From Clostridia bacterium (GTDB lineage: Bacteria; Bacillota; Clostridia; Christensenellales; Aristaeellaceae): 64,000 nt of DNA. Location of the stretch: positions 1 to 64,000 of the forward strand of contig JAFSGG010000037.1 in the NCBI GenBank assembly GCA_017434775.1, written 5' to 3'. Positions 18,172-26,985 of the stretch are shown here, one piece after another. Each line of letters opens with the position of its first letter. Within the stretch, counting starts at the first letter, position 1. A program made the translations under genes and the position numbers. Under the pieces are notes generated by a model. The model worked only from the letters and a program-made list of their open reading frames with translations, was not told the origin of the DNA and did no database searches.

Positions 18172-18876
18172 ATGGCCTATTGCGTCCATTGCGGTGTGAA
18201 ACTGGGGCTTAACGAAAAGCAATGTCCCCTGTGCCACACCGTCTCCATTGATCCTCATGAAGAAAGGCCGGCGGATTCTGCGCCCCTTTACCCCACCCAT
18301 ACGCCGGAACAGCTGCTCACCCGCTCCAAACGCTATTTTCTCATTTTGTTTGGTATTCTGCTGCTGGTGCCCGCCCTGCTCTGCCTGCTGGTGGATCTTC
18401 TGATCGGCGGTGCCGTTACCTGGAGCATTTACGCTTTCACCGCGCTGGTGCTTCTCTACATCGCCATTGCCGTGCCCATCTGGGTGGATCATCATAAAAC
18501 CTATTTTTCCCTGATCACCGGTTATGTGTGCCTGATGCTGTACCTGAAAATGGTGGAATGCGTCAGCGACAGCGGCCAATGGTTTTTCCCCATCGTATTG
18601 CCGGGTGTGACCCTGCTGATTCTTTTGACCCTGGTCATAACCCACCTGTACCGCCGCCAGATTCTGGGCAAATTCACTTTGTTGGGCGCCATCCTCATCC
18701 TCATCGCCATTGTGTGCGTAGCGGTGGATCTGCTCCTTTCCCTGTATACCGGCGGGCATATGCTGGTCTGGTCGCCTTTTGTGTTTGCTCCCTGCCTGTT
18801 TATCAGCCTGCTCATTTTCTTCATCAACGGCAATCGCACCATTCGGGAAGAAATCCGCCGGCGCACCCATTTTTAA
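18172..18876 (+). CDS. DUF6320-type membrane protein with N-terminal zinc ribbon
   Basis: 234 residues. The N-terminus has a CxxC-x9-CxxC zinc ribbon (YCVHCGVKLGLNEKQCPLCH). After about residue 50 there are roughly six hydrophobic helices and a short basic tail. The ATG abuts the stop of the acyltransferase gene. Function unknown; context suggests a membrane partner of the acyltransferase. Confidence 0.8.
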   Translation: MAYCVHCGVKLGLNEKQCPLCHTVSIDPHEERPADSAPLYPTHTPEQLLTRSKRYFLILFGILLLVPALLCLLVDLLIGGAVTWSIYAFTALVLLYIAIAVPIWVDHHKTYFSLITGYVCLMLYLKMVECVSDSGQWFFPIVLPGVTLLILLTLVITHLYRRQILGKFTLLGAILILIAIVCVAVDLLLSLYTGGHMLVWSPFVFAPCLFISLLIFFINGNRTIREEIRRRTHF

Positions 18877-18925
18877 TTCACCAAATCACGCTGTTCAGCG
18901 TACATTGTATTGGAGGGTATGTGTT

Positions 18926-20029
18926 ATGAAAGAATTGGAAAAGAAGTATCGCGTTGGTATTATCGGCGCCACCGGCATGGTGGGTCAGCGTCTGATCACT
19001 TTGCTCAATAAACATCCCTGGTTTGAAATTGCCGTGCTGGCTGCCAGCGGCCGCAGTGCCGGTCAGTCCTATGAGAAGGCTGTGGAAGGCCGTTGGGCTT
19101 TCTCCTGGCCCATCCCCGAAAAAGTGGCTGCAATGCCCGTTTATGATGCTGCCGAAGTGGAAAAAGTCTCTTCCCTGTGCGATTTTGTTTTCTGCGCCGT
19201 GAATATGGATAAGGCCGCCACCCGCGCGCTGGAAGAAGCCTATGCCCGCACCGAAACCCCCGTGGTCAGCAACAACAGCGCCTGCCGCCTGCTGCCCGAC
19301 GTGCCCATGCTGATTCCCGAAATCAACGCTTCCCATGCCCCCATTATCCATGCGCAGCGCAAGCGCCTGGGTACCAAAAAGGGCTTCATTGCCGTAAAGC
19401 CCAACTGCTCCATCCAGAGCTATGTGCCTGCCCTGACGCCCTTGCGCTCCTTTGGCATCAAGGAAGTGAACGTCACTACCTTCCAGGCCATCTCCGGCGC
19501 CGGCAAAACCTTTGACCGCTGGCCCGAAATTCTGGATAACGTGATCCCCTACATCGGCGGCGAAGAAGAAAAGAGCGAACAGGAACCCCTGAAAATCTGG
19601 GGCGAGCTGAACGCCGACGGCACCGAAATCGTCAAAGCAACCGCCCCTGTTATCAGCGCCCAGTGCATCCGCGTGCCCGTTTCCGACGGCCATCTGGCGG
19701 CTGTGAGCGTCTCTTTTGAAAAGACCCCCACCGAAGAAGAAATCCTGAACATCTGGAAGAATTACACCACCGTGGCCCAGCAGCTGGAACTGCCCAGCGC
19801 CCCCACCCCCTTCGTTACCTACTTCGAAGAACCCGATCGTCCCCAGACCAAACTGGACCGGGATATCGGCAACGGTATGGGCATTGCCATCGGCCGCCTG
19901 CGCAAAGACCACATCTTCGATTACAAGTTCGTCTGCCTGTCCCACAACACCCTCCGCGGCGCCGCCGGCGGCGGTGTGCTGTCCGCTGAACTGCTCTGTG
20001 CCCAGGGCTACATCGAAAGGAAGGAATAA
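18926..20029 (+). CDS. asd: Aspartate-semialdehyde dehydrogenase (archaeal/fungal type)
   Basis: Reduces aspartyl phosphate to aspartate semialdehyde with NADPH, the branch point to lysine/DAP, threonine and methionine. 367 residues from ATG 18926 behind TTGGAGGG; the longer open frame to 18779 overlaps DUF6320 and is not used. GIIGATGMVGQRL is the NADP site and VKPNCSIQSYVPAL carries the catalytic Cys, the form seen in archaeal/yeast Asd. The gap to dapA is six bases. Confidence 0.95.
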   Translation: MKELEKKYRVGIIGATGMVGQRLITLLNKHPWFEIAVLAASGRSAGQSYEKAVEGRWAFSWPIPEKVAAMPVYDAAEVEKVSSLCDFVFCAVNMDKAATRALEEAYARTETPVVSNNSACRLLPDVPMLIPEINASHAPIIHAQRKRLGTKKGFIAVKPNCSIQSYVPALTPLRSFGIKEVNVTTFQAISGAGKTFDRWPEILDNVIPYIGGEEEKSEQEPLKIWGELNADGTEIVKATAPVISAQCIRVPVSDGHLAAVSVSFEKTPTEEEILNIWKNYTTVAQQLELPSAPTPFVTYFEEPDRPQTKLDRDIGNGMGIAIGRLRKDHIFDYKFVCLSHNTLRGAAGGGVLSAELLCAQGYIERKE

Positions 20030-20035
20030 CCTCTC

Positions 20036-20911
20036 ATGAAGAAGACGTTATTTACCGGCGTCGGTACTGCGCTTCTCACTCCCTTTGCAAACGGTGAAAT
20101 TGACCTGCCCGCCTTGCGTCAGCTGGTGGAATTCCAGGTGGAAAACGGTGTGGATGCCCTGATTGCCAACGGCACCACCGGCGAACCTTCCACCATGACG
20201 GATGATGAATGGGCCCTGGTGCTGAAGACCGTAGTGGAACAAGCAGCCGGCCGTGTGCCCGTCATCGCCGGTACCGGCGGCAATAACACCGCTTCCGTCA
20301 TCAAAAAGGCAAAGCTGGCCAAAGAACTGGGGGCCGATGCACAATTGTGCGTTACGCCTTACTATAACAAAACCACCCAGGCCGGCCTTGTGGCCCATTA
20401 CCAGGCCATTGCCCGCAATACGGAGCTGCCCGTGATCATCTACAACGTGCCCGCCCGTACCGGGCTCAATATTCTGCCCGAAACGCTGGCCATCCTGGCG
20501 GAAGAAGAAAACATCGTGGCTGTAAAGGAAGCATCTGCCAACATGATTCAGATCATGGATATGATGCACCTGTGCGGCGATAAGATTGATTTCTATTCCG
20601 GCTCCGATGAGCTGATTGCGCCCTTCATGGCCATGGGCGGCAAGGGTGTTATTTCCGTGCTGAGCAATCTGGTACCCGCTCAGGTGCGCCAGATGACCCA
20701 CGGCCGTATCGAAAACGCTGTGAAAATGAATTTGGATTATCTGCCCCTTATCCATGCGCTTTTCAAGCAAACCAGCCCCTGCCCCGCCAAGGCAGCCGCC
20801 CAGATGATGGGCATGTTCTCCGATGAAGTGCGTTTGCCCCTCATTCCCCTGAACGAAAGCGAAAAGGCGGCCCTGAAAGCCGAAATGGAAAAGGTAGGTA
20901 TCGAATGCTGA
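20036..20911 (+). CDS. dapA: 4-hydroxy-tetrahydrodipicolinate synthase
   Basis: Condenses pyruvate with aspartate semialdehyde. 291 residues. NGTTGEPSTM binds the substrate carboxylate, YNVPARTG holds the catalytic Tyr, and VAVKEAS holds the Schiff-base Lys. It overlaps dapB by seven bases within an asd-dapA-dapB operon. The product also feeds dipicolinate synthesis in spore formers. Confidence 0.97.
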   Translation: MKKTLFTGVGTALLTPFANGEIDLPALRQLVEFQVENGVDALIANGTTGEPSTMTDDEWALVLKTVVEQAAGRVPVIAGTGGNNTASVIKKAKLAKELGADAQLCVTPYYNKTTQAGLVAHYQAIARNTELPVIIYNVPARTGLNILPETLAILAEEENIVAVKEASANMIQIMDMMHLCGDKIDFYSGSDELIAPFMAMGGKGVISVLSNLVPAQVRQMTHGRIENAVKMNLDYLPLIHALFKQTSPCPAKAAAQMMGMFSDEVRLPLIPLNESEKAALKAEMEKVGIEC

Positions 20912-21648
20912 ATGTTATTTTGTGCGGTGCCTGCGGCCGCATGGGCGCGCAGGTAACCGCCCTTGCCGAAAGCCGGAATGTAAAGATCGTGGCCGGTGTG
21001 GATGTGAACTGCCGGGCCGATATGCCCTACCCCATCTACCCTTCTTTTGATTTGGTGCAGGAAGAAGCAGCCGCCATCATCGATTTTTCCAGGCCGGAAG
21101 GGCTGCATGCCCTGCTCGCCTATGCCACAGAAAAGAAAATGCCCGTGGTGCTGGCTTCCACCGGCTATAACGAAAATGATCGGACAGCCATCAAAAAGGC
21201 TGCTGAAATTATCCCTGTTTTCCGCAGTGCCAATATGAGCCTTGGCGTGTTCGTACTCAAAACCCTGTGCGCCCGGGCTGCCGCCATGCTGCCGGAATAC
21301 GAAATCGAGATCATTGAAAAGCATCACAATCAAAAGCTGGATGCCCCCAGCGGCACGGCCGTCATGCTCTATGACGCCGTTGCCAATGAGGCCAGCGAAG
21401 CCGTTCACGGCCGCCATGGCCGCACCCAGAAGCGTCAACCCCACGAAATCGGTATGCACGCCATCCGCGGCGGCAGTGTAGCCGGTGAACACGAAGTGGG
21501 CTTCTACGGCCCCGGCGAATACATCACCCTCAGTCATCTGGCGCAGGACCGTTCCATCTTCGCAAACGGCGCTCTCCGGGCCGCCCACTTCATCGCCGGA
21601 CAAGCCCCCGGTGAATACGATATGGCCGCTTTGGTGGAAGGCCTGTAA
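20905..21648 (+). CDS. dapB: 4-hydroxy-tetrahydrodipicolinate reductase
   Basis: NAD(P)H-dependent second step of the lysine/DAP branch. 247 residues. CGACGRMGAQV is the dinucleotide-binding loop; EIIEKHHNQKLDAPSGTA has the catalytic His/Lys region. Starts inside dapA; a terminator follows. Confidence 0.97.
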   Translation: MLNVILCGACGRMGAQVTALAESRNVKIVAGVDVNCRADMPYPIYPSFDLVQEEAAAIIDFSRPEGLHALLAYATEKKMPVVLASTGYNENDRTAIKKAAEIIPVFRSANMSLGVFVLKTLCARAAAMLPEYEIEIIEKHHNQKLDAPSGTAVMLYDAVANEASEAVHGRHGRTQKRQPHEIGMHAIRGGSVAGEHEVGFYGPGEYITLSHLAQDRSIFANGALRAAHFIAGQAPGEYDMAALVEGL

Positions 21649-21653
21649 ACCGC

Positions 21654-21684
21654 AAAAGACCTGGCAATACGCCGGGTCTTTTTT
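21654..21684. terminator. Terminator after dapB (probably bidirectional)
   Basis: Stem AAAAGACCtGGC/GCCgGGTCTTTT, loop AATAC, T tract on +. It lies between convergent dapB and the bile salt hydrolase gene. Confidence 0.85.
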
Positions 21685-21688
21685 CTAT

Positions 21689-22660
21689 TCAGTTTTGCCA
21701 ATGAACCGTGACGGTTTTGAACAGCGGAAAACACTTCAGCTCCGTTCCATCCAGCTTGAACCGGTGCAGATTCACTGCCGACAGACGGTTATTTTCATAG
21801 GTGGTGTAATAATATACCTTTCTGTCCAGATTCATGCAGCTGGTATAGGCTGTGAACTGGCAACGTCCATCCTCCAGCTGCATACACCCCTTGGGTACGC
21901 TCACAGCCCCCAGCATATGAAAAAATTGGCTCACGCTTGCCAGCTCACTTTTATCACAGGTGCTGTTTTGCCGAACAAACGCCGCCCTTACAAACCGGGA
22001 AGCAGACGACCAGTCTCCCGGTAATCCCATAGCCCCCATCCCCCGGCTGTAAGCTTGCAGCGCATCACTGCCCAACCGATTCTCCGCCGGTTGATTGGAA
22101 AGCTGCATATAATCCGCCAGGTGTGTCAAATGATAATCAAAAGACGGGCTGTTGGTCATCACGTCCACCGGGTTTTCGTGTACCTTCATTCCCTCTTTCA
22201 CACTTTCAGCCACAATGCTTTTTTCCTTGTCTGCAATCATCCAGTGCAGCGGTGTCAGGGGCATTGCTTCGCTGAACGGAAGATTGACAATGCTGATTTC
22301 TTTCAGCTTTTCCCGAACTTCTTCCACCGTTTTGCACTGCCCCAGAAGATAGGGTATCAGTTCATAAGGTGCTATGTTCCCTTTGCCTTCCTGCATGGGA
22401 AAATACACTGCCTGCCCCGGAAAATTCAGCCCGGCCATGGCAAGGCCGTACTCATTCACTGCATCAAAAAAGAGGGGTTGTCCGTCCAGAACCGTCGCCA
22501 TACCCATGACGGAAAAATGCTCCTTCATCTCCCCTGCTTTTCTGAAAGCCAAAGGAAAACACCTTGGCATGATCACCACCTGTTCCCCATAGCTGCATTC
22601 CACATCCAGCGTACGCCCGAAATAATGATCTTTGGTTTGATAACGCATTGCAGTACACAT
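21689..22660 (-). CDS. bsh: Bile salt hydrolase / choloylglycine hydrolase
   Basis: Ntn-hydrolase that deconjugates glycine- or taurine-bound bile acids. 323 residues from ATG 22660 with AAAGGAG upstream; this start places Cys at position 2, the nucleophile freed by Met removal. A longer frame to 22720 would bury that Cys. Catalytic-set residues are present: C2, R16, D19, N79 (AGLNFPG), N170 (VMTNSPSFDYH) and R225 (ASRFVRAAF). The overall pattern closely follows clostridial BSH from memory. Penicillin V acylase activity is the alternative, but the N79 region and GLPGDWS segment fit BSH. No signal peptide. Confidence 0.92.
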   Translation of the reverse strand: MCTAMRYQTKDHYFGRTLDVECSYGEQVVIMPRCFPLAFRKAGEMKEHFSVMGMATVLDGQPLFFDAVNEYGLAMAGLNFPGQAVYFPMQEGKGNIAPYELIPYLLGQCKTVEEVREKLKEISIVNLPFSEAMPLTPLHWMIADKEKSIVAESVKEGMKVHENPVDVMTNSPSFDYHLTHLADYMQLSNQPAENRLGSDALQAYSRGMGAMGLPGDWSSASRFVRAAFVRQNSTCDKSELASVSQFFHMLGAVSVPKGCMQLEDGRCQFTAYTSCMNLDRKVYYYTTYENNRLSAVNLHRFKLDGTELKCFPLFKTVTVHWQN

Positions 22661-22917
22661 AAAAAATTCTCCTTTCTTCTGCTTACAGTGTAGGCAAAAG
22701 AAAGAAGAATATACGTTCAATATCGTGGCAACATTCTGTCCGCGTCAAAAAGCGCCCTCCTGCAGTGAGCGTGCCAGCAAAGATGCATTTCCCTTCACTT
22801 TCCTTTATACAAATGACAAAACTGCAAGCCTTGGCTGGCTTGCGATTTTACGTACTACTGTGATAAAATAAAAACGACAAACTTGTATTGAACAAACTAT
22901 AGAGAGGAAAATTAAAA
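22661..22917. other. Intergenic stretch between bile salt hydrolase and the AT-rich kinase gene
   Basis: 257 bases without a gene. The composition shifts to AT-rich from about 22730. A plausible promoter for the kinase is TTGCGA at 22840-22845 with TAAAAT at 22864-22869, spacer 18. No repeats or RNA structures stand out. Confidence 0.5.
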
Positions 22918-23826
22918 TTGTTGACCGATATTCAAGCGGAACGGTTTATTAAAAAGTTGGGTACAGAAAGCTATAATGAACGAATCCGTATTGTGGAGAA
23001 ATACAAAAAACAATGGGAGCTGACTGAAATAGAATTTCAGTCAGAGCTTTCCAATAACAACCTTATTTTCTATGCGGTTTCAAAACGATACGGTAAGGTT
23101 ATCTTTAAAATTCGTATTGACAATGGTTATGACAATGAAATACTGGCACTGAAATTGTTTCAAGGCATGAACTTCTGTAAACTTTATGAGTATTCATTTG
23201 AAGATGAAGCATACATCATGGAACGAATTATGCCTGCCCATACTTTATATGAAGGGGCTCCCCGCAACGAACGTATTCAAATTGCTGCCGAAATATTCAA
23301 AGAACTGCACAAGAATGATTTGCCCGATGGTACATTCCCTACATACACCGAATGGTTCAAAGAAGGCAAAGAAGGTACGAAAAATCGCGAGGATTGTAAA
23401 GATATGTATCCGTACTTTGACAGTGCAGAGCGAATGCTTGCAGATATATGCCAAAAGTATTCTCGCAATCTTCAGCTTCACGGTGATTTACACCATGAGA
23501 ATATACTTCAAAATGAACATGGCGGTTATACGGTTATTGACCCTAAAGGCGTAATAGGCGACCCTGCATTTGATTTATCGAGATTTATACTTGATGAATT
23601 CAGAGATGATTTGACCTCAGAGCCAAAGGAAGAAATCATTGATTTCGTACAAAAGCTTGGTGACGGTGTAGGTATTCCTTGTGAGATCTTATTGCGTTGC
23701 TTGTTTATTGAAACGGTCATTTGGCTTTTCAGAGAGGAACTTGCAAACGGAGAAAGTCTTGAAGAGTGCAGGCAGCTGATTGCTAATATGAAAATTGCGT
23801 ATGAGTTGACGCACACTGGGAAGTAA
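22918..23826 (+). CDS. Aminoglycoside phosphotransferase-like kinase (APH(6)/hydroxyurea kinase type), AT-rich
   Basis: 302 residues from TTG 22918 (a TTG TTG pair; GAGAGGA about ten bases upstream). Protein-kinase-like phosphotransferase: catalytic loop HGDLHHENIL at 188-197 and metal-binding IDPKGVIGDPAFDL at 207-220. This combination is typical of streptomycin 6-kinase and hydroxyurea phosphotransferase relatives. It is clearly more AT-rich and uses more A/T-ending codons than its neighbours, suggesting acquisition by transfer. The actual substrate (aminoglycoside, other drug, or a metabolite) cannot be stated. Confidence 0.82.
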   Translation: MLTDIQAERFIKKLGTESYNERIRIVEKYKKQWELTEIEFQSELSNNNLIFYAVSKRYGKVIFKIRIDNGYDNEILALKLFQGMNFCKLYEYSFEDEAYIMERIMPAHTLYEGAPRNERIQIAAEIFKELHKNDLPDGTFPTYTEWFKEGKEGTKNREDCKDMYPYFDSAERMLADICQKYSRNLQLHGDLHHENILQNEHGGYTVIDPKGVIGDPAFDLSRFILDEFRDDLTSEPKEEIIDFVQKLGDGVGIPCEILLRCLFIETVIWLFREELANGESLEECRQLIANMKIAYELTHTGK

Positions 23827-23967
23827 AATAGCAGGAACAGAAACCGACAGTTTGACGGAGTGAAAGAGTTCAATTTGTTGAACAAACCAAAACAGCTTTC
23901 CACCCTCTCAGGAAGGCGCGATTATACGCACTGAACCAGTGCATTTCGTTTATACAACCACATATGC

Positions 23968-24005
23968 AAACAAGTATCCGGCACACCGCCGGATACTTGT
24001 TTTTC
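23968..24005 (+). terminator. Strong terminator downstream of the kinase gene
   Basis: Stem ACAAGTATCCGGC/GCCGGATACTTGT with a short ACACC-type loop, then TTTTT. It may also insulate the convergent GH5 gene. Confidence 0.9.
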
Positions 24006-24057
24006 TCTGTTGTGAGATAAATTGTTCCTTAAGCATCCCCAATGAAGGGAGGCGTTT

Positions 24058-25011
24058 TTACAGATACTTGATCAGTTCTTCCCGCACGCCGTCCATCCGG
24101 GCATCGGAAATACCGAAATCCATTTCCTTATAACTCCAGGCAGCGCGGGCAATGCCATGCTTTTCAAACACGGCATTGATACACTTATACCACTTTACCC
24201 AGTCTTCCGGCTTAGCCCGGTCGATCACGCCGTATTCGCCGCAGTAGAGCACGGTGTTGTTCTTCTTGGCATGGGCGATGGCCTCGGCAAAGAAGTTTTC
24301 AAAGAATTCCACGGTGACACCGGCGTCTTCAAAATCCTGACGGAAGTTGATATCCATCTTATCCACCCAGGGAGCCCCCTGATGGGTGAACAGCAACGGA
24401 TCATAGCTGTGCATATTGTACACAACCTTATCGTCATAGGGCTTTTCCAGCGCATGCACGGAAGAAGCGGAATTGTTCCAATAGCTGCCCACCAGAATGA
24501 GGGTATCCGGTGCAATTTTGCGGATGCGCTCAATGGTCTTTTTGCTGAGCGCATTCCAGGTGGGGCCGTATTTTTCTTCCGTCACTTCGTTCAGCAGTTC
24601 AAACACCACGTCTTCATGCATGCTGCCAAAGCTGCGGGCAAATTCTTCCCACAAAAGCATGAACCGCTCCTGCAGCGCTTCGTCGTCAAAGAAACCGGTC
24701 TGCTGTTCGCCCTTATCGAAGGAGTAGCCCTTGGTCTTGTGCAGATCCAGCACCACTTTCAGCCCGTTCTTTTTGCACCAGCCAAAGGCCTTCTGAAGCC
24801 GTTCGAAACCTTCTGCTTTATAGGTGCCGTCTTCGTTCTCCACCACATTGTAGTCCACAGGAATGCGCACATGATCCAGCCCCCAGGAGGCGATTTTTTC
24901 AATATCGCTTTCCTTGATGAAGTTATTCAGCCTGTCTTCCGAATAATCGCACTGGCTCAGCCAGCCGCCCAGGTTCACTCCCCGTTTAATGCCGCGTTCG
25001 ATCAACATCAT
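24058..25011 (-). CDS. Glycoside hydrolase family 5 (cytoplasmic endoglucanase-like)
   Basis: 317 residues. (beta/alpha)8 hydrolase with acid/base E142 in FELLNEV and nucleophile E259 in YCGEYGV; RGVNLGGWLSQ at the N-terminus is typical. No signal peptide, so it probably acts on imported beta-glucan oligosaccharides or on glycoside conjugates inside the cell. It starts with tandem ATGs at 25011/25008 behind GAAAGGCGG. It lies 18 bases after the HAD phosphatase gene in the same direction. Confidence 0.9.
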   Translation of the reverse strand: MMLIERGIKRGVNLGGWLSQCDYSEDRLNNFIKESDIEKIASWGLDHVRIPVDYNVVENEDGTYKAEGFERLQKAFGWCKKNGLKVVLDLHKTKGYSFDKGEQQTGFFDDEALQERFMLLWEEFARSFGSMHEDVVFELLNEVTEEKYGPTWNALSKKTIERIRKIAPDTLILVGSYWNNSASSVHALEKPYDDKVVYNMHSYDPLLFTHQGAPWVDKMDINFRQDFEDAGVTVEFFENFFAEAIAHAKKNNTVLYCGEYGVIDRAKPEDWVKWYKCINAVFEKHGIARAAWSYKEMDFGISDARMDGVREELIKYL

Positions 25012-25029
25012 TCATATCCGCCTTTCTCT

Positions 25030-25845
25030 TTATATCAACCCAAGCATTCCGATAGCATGGGCAATTCCGTCCTCATCATTGGCAAGCGTCTGATACCTTG
25101 CCGCTTTTTTTACTTCCTCCACGCCGTTCCCCATGGCAACGGCGTTTGGATACGCGCTGATGATTTCCAGATCGTTCAAGTCATCGCCGAAAACGGCAAT
25201 TTCATCTTCTGCCAGCCCCAGCTTCATTCGCACGGCATCCACTGCTGCTTTCTTTCCGGCTTCCAGGCTGGTCACCTGCATGGCAGCGCCATGATCCGTA
25301 ATGTACAAATGGGCTTTTCCGTCACAGATGTTCTGCATTTCCCGGCAAAGTTCCTCCGGCATCAGCTGCGTTTCCCCAATCAGGTTCCGCCAGAACACCA
25401 GCATTTTGGCTGTCTGTCCCATGGTTTCTTCGTTCAGCGGGCGCAGGTTTTCTTCATCCACTCCCCAGCCCTGCATCAAATCATCATCCGGCTGAAAATT
25501 GAATGCATAGCCATGGCCCGGCGTATGGAGGGATAAATGCACATTCTCCGCTTTGCACACCGCTTCCACGCATTTTTTCACCGTTTCAGCATCGATAAAG
25601 GCATACCGCTGTTCCCCTGCGGCTTCCATGTAGCCGCCGTTGGAATAGATGCCGCCATCAAAGAGCGTAAACTCATCATCGCCCCAGCCCAGCGTTTCCT
25701 TCAGTCTTGGCGACCGGGCGCTGGCCAGAAATACCTGTATGCCCTTTTCCCGGCAGGCACGGATGGCATTTTTTGCCGAAAGCGGTATCTTTTTTTCACT
25801 GTTCAAAAGGGTACCGTCCAGATCAAAAAACAGGGCTTTGATCAT
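25030..25845 (-). CDS. Cof-type HAD-IIB sugar-phosphate phosphatase
   Basis: 271 residues. HAD motif I FFDLDGTLLNS, motif II LASAR (a Ser in the usual Thr/Ser position), Lys region GKKAAVDAVRMKLG and motif IV FGDDLNDLEII. Cof-like enzymes dephosphorylate sugar phosphates and other small metabolites. It is the first gene of a two-gene unit with the GH5 enzyme, suggesting a link to glycoside use. Confidence 0.92.
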   Translation of the reverse strand: MIKALFFDLDGTLLNSEKKIPLSAKNAIRACREKGIQVFLASARSPRLKETLGWGDDEFTLFDGGIYSNGGYMEAAGEQRYAFIDAETVKKCVEAVCKAENVHLSLHTPGHGYAFNFQPDDDLMQGWGVDEENLRPLNEETMGQTAKMLVFWRNLIGETQLMPEELCREMQNICDGKAHLYITDHGAAMQVTSLEAGKKAAVDAVRMKLGLAEDEIAVFGDDLNDLEIISAYPNAVAMGNGVEEVKKAARYQTLANDEDGIAHAIGMLGLI

Positions 25846-25874
25846 GCATGCGCTCCTTCCAGTTCATTGCTTGC

Positions 25875-25903
25875 AGTATATCATAGTTCTGCTGCGTTCA
25901 CAA
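25875..25903 (-). promoter_or_regulatory. Promoter of the HAD-GH5 unit
   Basis: On the - strand TTGTGA (25903-25898), spacer 17, TATACT (25880-25875). Confidence 0.65.
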
Positions 25904-25949
25904 GGCTAAAAGGGAGTCTGTTGGAACGTCTGAGTGACAAAACACACCA

Positions 25950-26774
25950 TCATTCAACGCATGCCCGTTGACGGGTTACTTCATACATGAGCACCGTAGC
26001 TGCGCAGCTCACATTGAAAGAAGAAGCATAGCTGCTTTCCGCCATGGGGATGGTGCACAGCACGTCGCATTTTTCCTTGAACGCTTTGTTCAGCCCCATG
26101 GTTTCATTGCCCATCATCAAAAGGGTAGGCTTTTTCATATCCACAGTATACACCGGCGTTTCTTTGTGAGCGGTGGTGCCCACCAGCTGGAATCCGGGAT
26201 AATCTTTTTTCATTTTATCCACAAAGCGGAACAGTTCTTCATTATCCGCCATGCGGATCACCGGCAGGTTGAAAAAGCTCCCCATGGCGGATACCACCAC
26301 ATCCGGGTCATACAAATCCACGCTGTGCCCCGTCAGGATCAGCGCATCTGCCCCCAAGGCGTCGCAGGATCGGATCATGGTGCCCAGGTTTCCTTTGTTG
26401 GACGGCCGGTCAAACAACACCAGAAAGGGATTTTTACCCAATTCGATCCCTTCCAGACAATCTTCCCGCATTTCAATCACGGCCATCAATTCGCTGGTTT
26501 CTTCCTTGCCGCTCAGGTCTTTCATCAGCTCTTTGGTCAGGCAGAAATTCATTTCCGTCTTCACCGTGCGGATCATATCCTTTGCCCAATCGGAAAGCCC
26601 TTCCCTGGCGTACAGGAGGCTTTTGATTTTCCAGCCGTTCTGCACCGCTTCCTTCAGGCTGCGCACACCTTCCACCAGAAATTCGTTGTACCGATACCGC
26701 TTGTTCCGGTTGGTTTTCAGCACCTCAAATTTCTGATAGGCTGCATTTTTTGTATAGATCATCGTTTCAGGCAT
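25950..26774 (-). CDS. TrmH/SpoU-family RNA 2'-O-methyltransferase
   Basis: 274 residues from ATG 26774 with GGAGGG six bases upstream; the longer frame to 26795 is not needed. An N-terminal substrate-binding domain (about 1-110, FLVEGVRSLKEA) is followed by a SPOUT domain with the three SpoU motifs: NKGNLGTMIRSCDALGAD, LLMMGNETMGLNK, and IPMAESSYASSFNVSCAATVLMYE. These enzymes methylate ribose in rRNA or tRNA; the exact target is unknown. Confidence 0.92.
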   Translation of the reverse strand: MPETMIYTKNAAYQKFEVLKTNRNKRYRYNEFLVEGVRSLKEAVQNGWKIKSLLYAREGLSDWAKDMIRTVKTEMNFCLTKELMKDLSGKEETSELMAVIEMREDCLEGIELGKNPFLVLFDRPSNKGNLGTMIRSCDALGADALILTGHSVDLYDPDVVVSAMGSFFNLPVIRMADNEELFRFVDKMKKDYPGFQLVGTTAHKETPVYTVDMKKPTLLMMGNETMGLNKAFKEKCDVLCTIPMAESSYASSFNVSCAATVLMYEVTRQRACVE

Positions 26775-26801
26775 GATATTCCCTCCGCGTTTCATACTTG
26801 C

Positions 26802-26830
26802 AAAAAAAGCACCCTGAAAGGTGCTTTTTT
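26802..26830 (-). terminator. Terminator of the tRNA-Ser gene
   Basis: Stem AAAGCACC/GGTGCTTT, loop CTGAAA, T tract on the - strand. It lies between the tRNA and the methyltransferase start. Confidence 0.8.
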
Positions 26831-26832
26831 TG

Positions 26833-26924
26833 TGGCGGAGAAGGAGAGATTCGAACTCTCGAACGGTTTTACCCGTTACACGATTTCCAGTCGTGCGCCC
26901 TCGACCAAGCTAGGCGACTTCTCC
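26833..26924 (-). tRNA. tRNA-Ser(GGA)
   Basis: 92 bases including encoded CCA (26835-26833). Acceptor GGAGAAG/CTTCTCC with discriminator G. The anticodon loop CTGGAAA gives GGA, reading UCC/UCU. A long variable arm (class II) and a T-loop TTCGAAT are present. Its anticodon arm is repeated at 1508-1534. Confidence 0.97.
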
Positions 26925-26956
26925 ATTCGGACAAGTACATCTTGTCAACGAATGAT

Positions 26957-26985
26957 ATATTACCACAATACGCCCATCCCGTCAA
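26957..26985 (-). promoter_or_regulatory. Promoter of tRNA-Ser
   Basis: On the - strand TTGACG (26985-26980), spacer 17, TAATAT (26962-26957). Confidence 0.7.

Noticed and set aside
1534..26878. A 25-kb integrated element bounded by the tRNA-Ser-like direct repeats
   Set aside because: The interval is filled with core genes (polA, coaE, nrdR, asd, dapA, dapB) and holds no integrase, so it is not a credible mobile element. The repeat itself is kept as a finding.
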